A DNA stretch of 22,451 bases, taken from assembly GCA_016287975.1 (NCBI GenBank), contig JAEEXV010000003.1, positions 1-22,451 on the forward strand, in the 5' to 3' direction. This DNA comes from Lentisphaeria bacterium. GTDB lineage: Bacteria; Verrucomicrobiota; Lentisphaeria; Oligosphaerales; Oligosphaeraceae. The position numbers and the translations under genes were made by a program. The notes below the pieces were generated by a model, which did not search any database, had not been told where the DNA came from, and saw only the letters and a program-made list of their open reading frames with translations. Shown in pieces: positions 1 through 6,623 of this stretch; position 1 is the first letter of the stretch, and each line of letters starts with the position of its first letter.

Positions 1-128
1 ACCGCGGCGGCCTCCGCCGCCTTCGCGGGCGCGGGCTCATCCGCCGCCAGCAGCGCGGGCGCAAAGCCGCCCAGCATCAGCGCCAGCATCATGATTCGCA
101 GAGCACGCATTGCATTCTGAACTTTCAT
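1..128 (-). CDS. Secreted/membrane protein N-terminus, probably V-type ATP synthase subunit K (partial)
   Basis: Open frame that starts at an ATG (126-128) and runs off the left edge, giving 42 visible residues. It begins MKVQNAMRALRIMMLALMLGG and continues into an Ala/Pro/Glu-rich stretch, which looks like a signal peptide or first membrane segment followed by a low-complexity linker. A GAGGAAC ribosome binding site lies 5-6 bases before the ATG. It is the next gene after V-ATPase subunit I on the same strand. In many bacterial V-ATPase operons I is followed directly by K, the proteolipid ring subunit, and K proteins with a cleavable-looking leader are known, so K is the best guess. No ring helix is visible inside the window, so identity rests on position alone; another exported protein remains possible. 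Confidence 0.55.
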   Translation of the reverse strand, partial: MKVQNAMRALRIMMLALMLGGFAPALLAADEPAPAKAAEAAA

Positions 129-191
129 CTTGTTCCTCACTTGGATTTGGTTGATTTGTGGTCTGGTCTTAAACAAAAAAAGTCACCTGTT

Positions 192-450
192 CGGGTAGAA
201 TCACTACCGTCATGCCGTCATTTCGTCATTTCGGCTCGGTCGCCATGTCGCCATGACGTCATTTCGGCTCAGTCGCCATGCCGTCATGCCGTCATTCCGG
301 CTCGGTCGCCATGTCGCCATGCCGTCATTTCGGCTCGGTCGCCATGTCGCCATGACGTCATTTCGGCTCAGTCGCCATCCCCCCATGACGGAATGGCGAA
401 ATGACGAAATGGCGGATGAACCTAAATGGCGAAATGACGAAATGGCGAAA
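192..450. repeat. 33-bp tandem repeat array with inverted copies, between subunit I and putative subunit K genes
   Basis: Units beginning GTCATTTCGGCTC(G/A)GTCGCC start at 225, 258, 291, 324 and 357, an exact 33-bp period with a few substitutions. From 391 the same core appears in the opposite orientation (AATGGCGAAATGACGAAATGG at 392 and again at 425, also 33 bp apart). The forward and inverted halves can pair into a long stem in the RNA of either strand. A period of 33 keeps reading frames open and yields apparent 11-residue repeat peptides on both strands, but none has a start signal or composition like the neighbouring genes. The array fills the whole 326-base gap between the two V-ATPase genes. 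Confidence 0.85.
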
Positions 451-454
451 AACA

Positions 455-2431
455 TCACTTGCCGTCGCCCTCTCCGATCTTGAACGGCTTGTAGGCGACC
501 CCGCCGCCCTGGAAGTAGCGGCTGAACATCTCGTAGTATTCGAGGCGCACGCACTGGATCGCCGCGACCATGCCCTCGAAGACGATGACGATCGCGTTGC
601 CGATGATGGCGACGAGCACGCGCGCCGTCTGCCCGCCCGCCTCGCGGCCGAAGAGCTGCATGATCGAGTAGATCGCCAGGCACAGCGCCGCGTGCGAGAT
701 CGCGTAGGCCCCCACGCGCACGAAGGAGACCGTCCCCGACAGGTAGCCGCTCAGCGTCTCCATGATCTCGATGACCCCGCCCAGCAGCACCCCGAACGCG
801 CTCCCGTCCTCGCCGCCGATGCGCTTGTGGTGGATGAGGTTGTGGACGGGATGGGCGAGGAAGATGACCACCAGCGGCGCCGCCATCAGGAGGATCTGCC
901 AGAGCGCGACGCGGCGGGTCTTCACGACAATCAGCGCCGTCAGCAGGCACGAGAGGTAGAAGAAGAGCCCCACGATCCCGCACTTGTCGAAGATCCCCTC
1001 GAAGTATTTCCTGCTGCGGAAATGGTTGATGATGTTGATGAGGAGCGAGACGCACAGGAAGACCACGCCGATCCCGACCGAGGTGATCAGCAGCGCGGGC
1101 AGGTCGTTCCGCAGAGGCGAAGGCGAAATCGGCAGTTCCCACGGCAGCAGCCCCTCGAAGCCGAAGACGCTGTTGTAGACCAGCCCGAAGACCACCGCCA
1201 GCACGCCGCACCAGAAGACCAGCGCCCCCGTGTCCCGCGTCCCCTGCGAATGGGACTTGTCCAGGTTTAGGAAGAGCCCCGCGGCCACCAGCACCAGTCC
1301 CTGCCCCGCGTCCCCGAACATGTAGCCGAACATCACCACGAAGGTCAGCCCCACGAAGAACGACGGATCCAGTTCGTGGTAGTTCGGCATCCCGAAGTTC
1401 GTCACCAGCGAACGGAACGGACGCACCAGGCTGCTCTCCGACAACTGCACCGGCACCGCCTCCCCCTCCTGCACCGCCCCAGCCTCGTCCGCCACCGACG
1501 CCTCGATCACGCCCGTCCCCTCCGTGCACCGCTCCACCAGTTTCTGCAGCTGCGGCAGCGCCTCCTCTGGAATCCACCCCGAGACGCAGTACAACTGCCG
1601 CGCATGGCCGAACATCCCCTGCGCCTGCCGCACCGTCAAGAGCCCCCGCAGCTGCTTGTTGATCGCCAGCAGCGTGCCGCCGTACTCCTCCCCCAGCGCG
1701 ACAATCTCCAGCCGCGCCGCGTCCAGCGCCTCGCGCAGCTCCGCCAGGCGCCCGCCCAGTTCCGCGCGCTTCTCCGCGACCGTCCCCTCCTCCACCCCCT
1801 CTGGCAGCGCCAGCGGACGGAAGCCGAACTTGGACAGGACGTCCTCGACCGCGAACCGATGCTTGCGCGAGGTCACCACCAGCACCTGGTCGGTCTCATC
1901 CGACTCCCGCAGGAACAGCGCCTCCTCCCCCAGGCTCTGCCGCGCCCGCAGGAAATCCTCCCCCGAAAGCGTCCCCGCCTCCATGTGCAGCTGCGTCAGG
2001 TTCCGCAGCGCGTCCAGGCGCAGCGACTGGAACGGGAACTCCGCCAGCTCGCGGCGGCTGCGCTCCACCCCCGACCGCTCGTCCAGCAGCTTCGTGATCT
2101 TGCTGGAGGAGGCGCGATAGAGCCTGTCCACCTTCTCGAAGATCGCCATGATCTCGCCCTGGCTGAGCTCCAGCACCTGCGGCGCCTCCAGTTCCGACGG
2201 GTCGATGCCCAGCGCCTCCAGCAGCACCGCGCAGCGCGCCTGCATCTGCTCGATCGCGCGCACATCCGCGCCCGTGTCCAGCTTCTGCAGCAGCCGATGG
2301 CTCGACTGGTCGGCCGCGTTCGTCAGGTGCACCAGCCCCGATTTGCCCAAAGCCTCCGTCAAGGCGTTCAGATAGCGGCTGAAAAACACCACGTTGACTT
2401 TCGTCATGCGGTTGGGGAGGAACATCTTCAT
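455..2431 (-). CDS. ntpI: V-type ATP synthase subunit I (stator a-subunit, proton/sodium half-channels)
   Basis: 658 residues, usual size for the family. The N-terminal half (about 1-335) is the soluble, largely helical arm; the C-terminal half is the membrane domain with several hydrophobic helices. Diagnostic stretches are PFRSLVTNFGMPNYHELDPS (about 337-356), FGYMFGDAGQG (about 368-378), HPVHNLIHHKRIGGEDGSAFG (near 527-547) and LSGYLSGTVSFVRVGAYAISH (560-580), which contains the conserved channel arginine (about R572). The end matches the family's YYE-F-Y-GGG pattern. Start: an ATG at 2431 overlaps the TGA of subunit C as ATGA, with GGAG 8 bases upstream; in-frame TTG 2455 and ATG 2437 are less well placed. 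It forms the rim that couples ring rotation to ion flow. Direction (ATP synthesis or ion pumping) and ion cannot be told from this sequence. Confidence 0.95.
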   Translation of the reverse strand: MKMFLPNRMTKVNVVFFSRYLNALTEALGKSGLVHLTNAADQSSHRLLQKLDTGADVRAIEQMQARCAVLLEALGIDPSELEAPQVLELSQGEIMAIFEKVDRLYRASSSKITKLLDERSGVERSRRELAEFPFQSLRLDALRNLTQLHMEAGTLSGEDFLRARQSLGEEALFLRESDETDQVLVVTSRKHRFAVEDVLSKFGFRPLALPEGVEEGTVAEKRAELGGRLAELREALDAARLEIVALGEEYGGTLLAINKQLRGLLTVRQAQGMFGHARQLYCVSGWIPEEALPQLQKLVERCTEGTGVIEASVADEAGAVQEGEAVPVQLSESSLVRPFRSLVTNFGMPNYHELDPSFFVGLTFVVMFGYMFGDAGQGLVLVAAGLFLNLDKSHSQGTRDTGALVFWCGVLAVVFGLVYNSVFGFEGLLPWELPISPSPLRNDLPALLITSVGIGVVFLCVSLLINIINHFRSRKYFEGIFDKCGIVGLFFYLSCLLTALIVVKTRRVALWQILLMAAPLVVIFLAHPVHNLIHHKRIGGEDGSAFGVLLGGVIEIMETLSGYLSGTVSFVRVGAYAISHAALCLAIYSIMQLFGREAGGQTARVLVAIIGNAIVIVFEGMVAAIQCVRLEYYEMFSRYFQGGGVAYKPFKIGEGDGK

Positions 2432-3480
2432 GCGCATTTCTCCATTCGCTGGCAAATCAGCATCCCCTCGATCGCGCGACGGGACAGCCCGAAGCGCAGC
2501 CCCTCGTAGATCCGCCCCAGATTCACCGTCTCATAGCGCAGCAGCCACACGTAGGCGGGCATCGCCAGTTCGGGACGCCCCGCGTCGTAGAAGCAGTGCA
2601 GCGCGTCATGGTACAGCCTGCCGTGCAGGCGGTTCTCCAGCTGGTCCAACGGTTCGTTCGCCGACAGCTTCAGCCGCAGCGTCAGTTCAGGCGGCAGTTC
2701 CGTCAGCACCGTCACCGTGTCCCGCGCCTCCGCCAGGCGCTTCCACGCCTCCGCCGCGAGGCGGCTCCCCCCCTGCAGCCACGCCGCCTCCAGCCGCGGC
2801 GCCTCCAGATGATAGAAGTTCGCGTTGCGCAGCAGCGTCAGCGCATTCGTGAGGTCGATCTCCTCCCGCGTCAGCCGCGTCGCCAGTTCCGCCCGCGCCC
2901 CGCCCAGTTTCGACGCCGTCGCCAGTTCATTCTGGAAGGTCAGGTTGTCGATCGCGCACTCCGCCCGCATGATGTCCTTGTCCGCGTCCAGTTGGCGGAT
3001 GATTTCGGCCATCTCCCCGCGGTGCGGGAACTCGGGCAGCATGCGGATGAACTGCGCCGTGTCGGCCGCGTCCAGCATCATCTCCAGCCGCTCCTTGCGC
3101 ACCACGGGATCGGGAAATGGGATCAGCATATCCTGCAGCGCCCCCACGCGCTCAGGGAAGAAGCGATAGTTCAGCAGCACCTTGAAGTTCTCCGCCATCA
3201 GGGTCTGGCAGCGCGCGCGCACATACTCCCGTCCCGCCGCGTCCAGTTGCTTCTCCAGGCGTTCCAGGCGCTCATATTGGCGCACCATCAACTGCGACTG
3301 CAGCCGCGACGCCTCCGCCACCACGATCCCGCAGCGGTTCTGCAGGAGGTGCACGAAGTTCTCGGGCGTCGCCGCAGCCGCCAGCTCCACCAGCGCATCC
3401 CCCTGTGCGCTCGACGACCACCACGCATGCAAGTGCGCATACTGGAAGTCGATTCCAGTTTGGATGGAAAGCCCGCTCAT
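2428..3480 (-). CDS. ntpC: V-type ATP synthase subunit C (AC39-like central-stalk adaptor)
   Basis: 350 residues, close to the usual size of bacterial subunit C/d. The sequence is almost wholly helical and soluble, with few strong motifs. The aromatic-rich N-terminus (FQYAHLHAWW), the repeated leucine-rich helices, and the C-terminal part with LLRYETVNLGRIYEG fit the AC39 family, in which an LR--E--NL--I-rich helix recurs. In the complex this subunit sits as a socket between the rotor shaft and the membrane ring. It lies directly before subunit I with a 4-base ATGA overlap, which suggests translational coupling, and 36 bases after the preceding stalk gene. The ribosome binding site before ATG 3480 is weak. 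Family assignment comes mainly from position plus the C-terminal pattern, and is quite secure in this context. Confidence 0.85.
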   Translation of the reverse strand: MSGLSIQTGIDFQYAHLHAWWSSSAQGDALVELAAAATPENFVHLLQNRCGIVVAEASRLQSQLMVRQYERLERLEKQLDAAGREYVRARCQTLMAENFKVLLNYRFFPERVGALQDMLIPFPDPVVRKERLEMMLDAADTAQFIRMLPEFPHRGEMAEIIRQLDADKDIMRAECAIDNLTFQNELATASKLGGARAELATRLTREEIDLTNALTLLRNANFYHLEAPRLEAAWLQGGSRLAAEAWKRLAEARDTVTVLTELPPELTLRLKLSANEPLDQLENRLHGRLYHDALHCFYDAGRPELAMPAYVWLLRYETVNLGRIYEGLRFGLSRRAIEGMLICQRMEKCA

Positions 3481-3516
3481 GAACCAACTGGCGCCATGAC
3501 GACTGGATTCAGGACA

Positions 3517-3834
3517 CTACCGCTCCGCCCCCAGCAGCACCCGCAGCAGGTGCTCCTCCTGGCCCGACAGCGCCCTGCGAAACGCCTCCGCCCGCGACGG
3601 CAGCTGCTCCGACACCAGCGACAGCTCCTTCGCGCGCTCCGCCTCCGCCGCATCTACCGCGGCCTGCTCGATCCCCGCCAGTTCCTCCGACAACTTCGCC
3701 GAAAACGCCTCCGTCTCCTGCGCCTGCGCGGCGGACGCGGCCTCGCGGATCTTCACCGCCTCCGCCTCCGCCGCCTCGACCACCGCATTCCCCTGCTTGT
3801 CGATGGCCAGCATCCGCGTCAAGAGATCGTCCAT
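3517..3834 (-). CDS. Short coiled-coil protein, probable V-ATPase peripheral-stalk subunit (G/H-like)
   Basis: 105 residues, strongly helical and rich in Ala and Glu, with heptad-like spacing over about residues 15-75 (VVEAAEAEAVKIREAA and similar). There is no membrane segment and no enzyme motif. Small proteins of this type next to subunit C or E in bacterial V-ATPase operons are the G/H partner of the peripheral stalk, which pairs with subunit E. A GGGAGG ribosome binding site lies about 8 bases before ATG 3834, and the gene starts 13 bases after the stop of the PTS IIA gene. Sequence similarity alone would not identify it, because Ala/Glu coiled coils resemble many proteins; operon position carries most of the assignment. 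No separate subunit E is seen in the window, so E, A, B and D are presumably elsewhere or beyond K. Confidence 0.65.
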   Translation of the reverse strand: MDDLLTRMLAIDKQGNAVVEAAEAEAVKIREAASAAQAQETEAFSAKLSEELAGIEQAAVDAAEAERAKELSLVSEQLPSRAEAFRRALSGQEEHLLRVLLGAER

Positions 3835-3847
3835 GGAACGCCTCCCG

Positions 3848-4300
3848 CTACTCCTCGGCCTGGATCAGTGAAATGACCTCCTCGCCGCTCTTCGCCCCGC
3901 GGATCCGCTCCGCAAAACCAGGCAGCGAGAAGAGCCGTGAAATCTCCGCCAGGATCTCGATGTGCTGGCCAGGATCGTTCACCTGCGCGAATATCGTCAC
4001 CACGATGTACACTGGCTGTTCGTCCAGCGCCTCGTAGTCGATCCCGTTCCGCGACACCCCCAGCGCCAGCAGCGAATGCGTCGCCTCAGGAAGCTTGCCG
4101 TGCGGAATCCCCAGGCCGTTGCCCACCCCCGTCGACATCTTTTCCTCGCGCTCCTCCAGCACTTCCAGCGCCTTCTCGCGGTCGCTCACCAGACCGTTCG
4201 ACACAAATATCTGCACCATCTCCTCGAAGAGTTCATCCTTCGACTCGCTCTCCAGATCCAGCTTGATCAACGACGGCTTCAGCAGTTCCGAAATCTTCAT
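3848..4300 (-). CDS. PTS EIIA type-2 (fructose/PtsN-like) domain protein
   Basis: 150 residues forming one EIIA type-2 domain, the family of fructose/mannitol IIA and nitrogen-PTS PtsN. The phosphorylated histidine is visible in GLGIPHGKLPEA (His67), after the typical EREEKMSTGVGNG stretch. The C-terminal part (VTIFAQVNDPGQHIEILAEIS) matches the family's second half. There is no IIB or IIC domain, so a regulatory PtsN-like role or a stand-alone phosphocarrier is more likely than sugar uptake. Start: ATG 4300 has GGAGGAGA 6-7 bases upstream; an in-frame ATG at 4318 lies before that site and is unlikely. It is the first gene of the operon that continues into the V-ATPase genes, 13 bases ahead of the stalk subunit. 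Confidence 0.9.
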   Translation of the reverse strand: MKISELLKPSLIKLDLESESKDELFEEMVQIFVSNGLVSDREKALEVLEEREEKMSTGVGNGLGIPHGKLPEATHSLLALGVSRNGIDYEALDEQPVYIVVTIFAQVNDPGQHIEILAEISRLFSLPGFAERIRGAKSGEEVISLIQAEE

Positions 4301-4338
4301 GACAGTCTCTCCTCCCAATGGCGATTGCCTGACACGAG

Positions 4339-4350
4339 GCTTAATATAAT
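4339..4350 (-). promoter_or_regulatory. Probable -10 region of the PTS IIA/V-ATPase operon
   Basis: On the minus strand this reads ATTATATTAAGC, with the -10 hexamer TATATT at 4348-4343, about 40 bases ahead of ATG 4300. The same string ATTATATTAAGC occurs on the plus strand ahead of the divergent aldolase gene, and TATAGTAAGGC ahead of the tRNA and thiS. No good -35 hexamer is found 16-18 bases upstream. Confidence 0.5.
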
Positions 4351-4436
4351 CCCTCTTCCAATTTCGGCGAGAATATCATCGCGACAACTTTGGACAAAAC
4401 CAGACGCACGACTTCCCCCTGTGCGATGCCCGCTCT

Positions 4437-4715
4437 CGGCTCCCCGATGGATCTGAAGTCTGGGGTCTGGGGTCCCCGAATGATGGGTCTGAAGTCTGGG
4501 GTCTGGGGTCCCCGATGGGTCTGAAGTCTGGGGTCTGGGGTCCCCGATGATGGGTCTGAAGTCTGGGGTCCCCGATGGGTCTTGGGTCGGGGGTCGGGGG
4601 TCGGGGGTCGGGGGTCCTGGGTCTTGGGTCGGGGGTCGGGGGTCCTGGGTCGGGGGTCCTGGGTCGGGGGTCGGGGGTCGGGGGTCCTGGGTCGGGGTCC
4701 CCGAAGTCGGCTCTT
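4437..4715. repeat. G-rich repeat array (32-36 bp units, then GGGGGTC heptamers) in a divergent promoter region
   Basis: The first block has four units with the core TCTGAAGTCTGGGGTC at 4452, 4488, 4520 and 4555, spaced 36, 32 and 35 bases and separated by CCCCGATG(AT)GG. The second block, about 4581-4700, is built from GGGTC and GGGGGTC units interspersed with GGGTCCT, giving many runs of 3-5 G separated by 2-4 bases. It therefore satisfies the usual G-quadruplex pattern many times over on the plus strand. Degenerate flanks (GCTCCCCGATGG at the left, GGCTCCCCGTCGG at the right) bracket the array. The open frames through it give only Pro-Thr-Asp-Pro or Gly-rich low complexity and are not genes. 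It sits between the two divergent promoters. Confidence 0.9.
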
Positions 4716-4767
4716 GGCTCCCCGTCGGATTTGGCGCATCCATGCGCCCGATATTTGTCGGATGCTC

Positions 4768-4780
4768 ATTATATTAAGCG
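4768..4780 (+). promoter_or_regulatory. Probable -10 region of the aldolase/isomerase operon
   Basis: ATTATATTAAGCG, with -10 hexamer TATATT at 4770-4775, about 43 bases before the chosen start codon. It is the mirror counterpart of the minus-strand element at 4339-4350. No convincing -35 hexamer is seen at the normal distance, so activator dependence or a weak -35 is possible. Confidence 0.5.
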
Positions 4781-4817
4781 TTGGACGGGGAATGTTCTGG
4801 AAGGGAGTGTTTGTCGG

Positions 4818-5669
4818 ATGTCGCTTTGTCGGATGGATGAGTTGCTGCGGGAGGCACGGCGCGGGAGGTATGCGGTGGGGGCGTTCGAATGCTGGGACAG
4901 CAACAATGTGCGGGCGATTGCGCTGGGTGCGCAGGCGGCGGGGGCGCCGGTGATCTTCCAGGCCAGCCCCGCGGAATACGACACGATGGGCGGCCCCGCG
5001 ATGCTGCGTCGGATCGTGGAGGGGTATGTGGAGGAATACGGCCTCCGCGCGGCGCTGCATCTGGACCACGGATCGGAGCTGTCGCATGTGCGGGAGTGCG
5101 TGGAGGCGGGCTTCACCTCGGTGATGCTTGACGCCTCGACGCGGCCATACGCGGAGAACTGCGCGCTCGCGCGGGCCAGCGCGCAGCTGGCGCACCCGCG
5201 TGGCGTGAGCGTGGAGGCGGAACTGGGGCACGTCGGCGGCGCCGCGGAGGGCGGTGTCGCCTCCGAGGCGGCGCTGACCGTGCCCGAGGAGGCCGCCCGA
5301 TTTGTCGCGGAAAGCGGCATCGACTGCCTGGCGGTGTCCATCGGGACCGTCCACGGCGAGTACCGCGGCGAACCGAACCTGCGCCTGGAACGGCTGCGGC
5401 GCATCGCGGAACTGCTCCCCGAGACGCCGCTCGTGCTGCATGGCGGCTCGGGCACGCCGTCGAAGCAACTCGCGCAGGCGATCCAGTTCGGCATCGCGAA
5501 AATCAACATCTGCACCGACATCCACAAGACCTACTTGAATGCGATCGCCGAGGCGCGCGGGCGCCTGACGCCGTCGGTGCCTGGAAAGTTCTACGAGCCT
5601 GTGGTGGAGGCCGTGGCGCGCCATGTGGAGCGCCTGATCCGGCAGTTCCGTAACGAGGAGACAACATGA
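4818..5669 (+). CDS. Class II ketose-bisphosphate aldolase (fructose/tagatose-type)
   Basis: 283 residues, normal length for the family. It catalyses reversible zinc-dependent cleavage of a ketose bisphosphate to dihydroxyacetone phosphate and an aldehyde. The TIM-barrel signature motifs are present in order: LHLDHG (about 80-85; catalytic Asp83 and zinc ligand His84), SVMLDAS (101-107), VEAELGHVGG (about 132-141), SIGTVHGEYRGEP (174-186, zinc ligand His179), LVLHGGSGTP (205-214, His208) and KINICTDI (228-235, phosphate site). The start at ATG 4818 has GGGAG about 10 bases upstream; ATG 4833 is an in-frame alternative without a site. Upstream in-frame sequence is the G-rich repeat and is not part of the protein. 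The last codon overlaps the next gene as ATGA. Fructose, tagatose or another sugar bisphosphate cannot be decided from sequence; the neighbour argues for a dedicated sugar pathway. Confidence 0.93.
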   Translation: MSLCRMDELLREARRGRYAVGAFECWDSNNVRAIALGAQAAGAPVIFQASPAEYDTMGGPAMLRRIVEGYVEEYGLRAALHLDHGSELSHVRECVEAGFTSVMLDASTRPYAENCALARASAQLAHPRGVSVEAELGHVGGAAEGGVASEAALTVPEEAARFVAESGIDCLAVSIGTVHGEYRGEPNLRLERLRRIAELLPETPLVLHGGSGTPSKQLAQAIQFGIAKINICTDIHKTYLNAIAEARGRLTPSVPGKFYEPVVEAVARHVERLIRQFRNEETT

Positions 5670-6334
5670 AACGAAGCGAAATCAACCAGATCCTGCGGGA
5701 CGCGAAGGCGTTGCTTGCGCGGTATTCGTTCCGCCTGCCGCCGTTGGCGAATTGGACTCCGGAGGAGTATCGGCGCAAGGCGCCGCAATGCCCCGAGATC
5801 AGGGATTGCCAGCTGGGGTGGGATGTCACGGACTTCGGCCAGGGGCGCTTTGACGAGGTGGGGCTGCTGCTCTTCACCATCCGCAACGGCATGCTGAACC
5901 ATCCAGTCTACACGAAGCCCTACGCGGAGAAGATCATGATTTCGCGGGTGGACCAGAAGACGCTGCTCCACTACCATCTGCACAAGACGGAGGACATCAT
6001 CAACCGCGGCGGCGGCAGGCTCGTCTTCGAGTTCTACCAGAGCATCCCGGGCACGGCGGAACTGGACCGCAGCCGCCTCGTCGAAGTCCCTGGCGACGGC
6101 ATGGTCCACCGCATCGAACCTGGCGAGCACCTCTCCATCGGCCCAGGCGAATCGCTGACGCTGAGACCGGGGCTCTTCCACGCCTTCTGGGCCGAGGAGG
6201 AGGACACCGTCATCGGCGAGGTCTCCGCCGTGAACGACGACCACACCGACAATGTCTACTACGGCGAACAGGCGCGTTTCCCCGTCATCGAGGAAGATGA
6301 GCCGCCGCTGCATCTGCTGGTGGGGGACTACTGA
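5666..6334 (+). CDS. D-lyxose ketol-isomerase family sugar isomerase
   Basis: 222 residues, a single cupin-type domain, matching the family of D-lyxose isomerases (EC 5.3.1.15, D-lyxose/D-xylulose and D-mannose/D-fructose interconversion). Family-typical stretches are the N-terminal MKRSEINQIL, LGWDVTDFGQG (50-60), YAEKIMISR (86-94) and LHYHLHKTEDIINRGGG (101-117). The metal ligands expected are His102, His104 and Glu109 in that last motif, with His172 in RPGLFHAFWAEEE. No signal peptide or membrane segment is present, so it is cytoplasmic. It is translationally coupled to the aldolase by an ATGA overlap, so the two products probably act in one pathway: isomerisation to a ketose, phosphorylation by a kinase not seen here, then aldol cleavage. 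The true substrate is inferred only from the family. Confidence 0.85.
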   Translation: MKRSEINQILRDAKALLARYSFRLPPLANWTPEEYRRKAPQCPEIRDCQLGWDVTDFGQGRFDEVGLLLFTIRNGMLNHPVYTKPYAEKIMISRVDQKTLLHYHLHKTEDIINRGGGRLVFEFYQSIPGTAELDRSRLVEVPGDGMVHRIEPGEHLSIGPGESLTLRPGLFHAFWAEEEDTVIGEVSAVNDDHTDNVYYGEQARFPVIEEDEPPLHLLVGDY

Positions 6335-6350
6335 GCGGGACAGCCGCCGG

Positions 6351-6376
6351 GCGCCCCTGCGCATGGCGCTTTTTTT
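6351..6376 (+). terminator. Rho-independent terminator after the aldolase/isomerase operon
   Basis: Stem GCGCC (6351-6355) pairs with GGCGC (6365-6369) across a 9-base loop, followed by seven T (6370-6376). It starts 17 bases after the isomerase stop and precedes the tRNA promoter. Confidence 0.7.
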
Positions 6377-6387
6377 CGCAAGGCCGC

Positions 6388-6415
6388 TTGCAATCTTCCG
6401 CGAATCGGTTATAGT
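6388..6415 (+). promoter_or_regulatory. Promoter of tRNA-Leu
   Basis: -35 TTGCAA (6388-6393), 16-base spacer, -10 TATAGT (6410-6415), continuing as TATAGTAAGGC. The distance to the first tRNA base is 31 bases, consistent with a short 5' leader. The same TATAGTAAGGC string is found in the thiS promoter. Confidence 0.75.
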
Positions 6416-6446
6416 AAGGCCGTTTTCCAAAAGTGAAGAATTTACT

Positions 6447-6533
6447 GCTCGGGTGGCGGAATTGGCAGACGCGTTAGGTTGAGGGCCTAATGGGGTAACA
6501 CCCGTGCGGGTTCAACTCCCGCCTCGAGCACCA
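6447..6533 (+). tRNA. tRNA-Leu (anticodon GAG)
   Basis: Class II tRNA of 87 bases including an encoded CCA end. The acceptor stem GCTCGGG (6447-6453) pairs with CTCGAGC (6523-6529) with one G-T pair, discriminator A at 6530, CCA at 6531-6533. The anticodon stem TTAGG/CCTAA (6474-6478, 6486-6490) encloses the loop TTGAGGG, giving anticodon GAG at 6481-6483, which reads CUC and CUU leucine codons. The T-arm is GCGGG-TTCAACT-CCCGC. The variable arm TGGGGTAACACCC folds as a short extra stem, as expected for tRNA-Leu. The D-arm carries the typical GGTGGCGGAATTGGCAGAC pattern. Confidence 0.97.
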
Positions 6534-6549
6534 TTCTCAAACGTTTTCG

Positions 6550-6586
6550 TCCCGGGCGCCTTCTGGCACTGCGGGATTTTTTTTTT
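6550..6586 (+). terminator. Rho-independent terminator after tRNA-Leu
   Basis: Outer stem TCCCG (6550-6554) with CGGGA (6572-6576), an inner GCC-TTCT-GGC hairpin, then ten T (6577-6586). It lies 17 bases after the tRNA CCA and before the mnmG start, so the tRNA is probably a separate unit or mnmG is read by leakage or by its own, unseen promoter. Confidence 0.8.
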
Positions 6587-6623
6587 GCGCGCCGACGGAT
6601 CCACGTCCCAGGGGCGTGGCCCA

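Noticed and set aside
225..389. CRISPR array from the 33-bp repeats
   Set aside because: The units are contiguous with no unique spacers, and no cas gene is present.
141..404. Plus-strand 87-residue frame with 11-residue repeats
   Set aside because: Product of the 33-bp period of the tandem array; no ribosome binding site.
210..1577. 455-residue minus-strand frame over the subunit I gene
   Set aside because: Arg/Ala/Gly-rich frame-shifted shadow of subunit I.
4297..4743. Minus-strand frame made of repeated Pro-Thr-Asp-Pro-Arg peptides
   Set aside because: It arises only from the G-rich repeat array; no start signal and no domain.
4575..4817. N-terminal extension of the aldolase through the G-rich repeat
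   Set aside because: Gly/Val low complexity from the repeat; a proper start with a ribosome binding site lies at 4818 at the family's usual N-terminus.
4341..5624. Minus-strand 427-residue frame opposite the aldolase
   Set aside because: Antisense shadow; codon use is that of the complementary strand.
6504..6623. Extension of mnmG into the tRNA gene
   Set aside because: Passes through the tRNA and its terminator; family alignment starts at 6624-6642.
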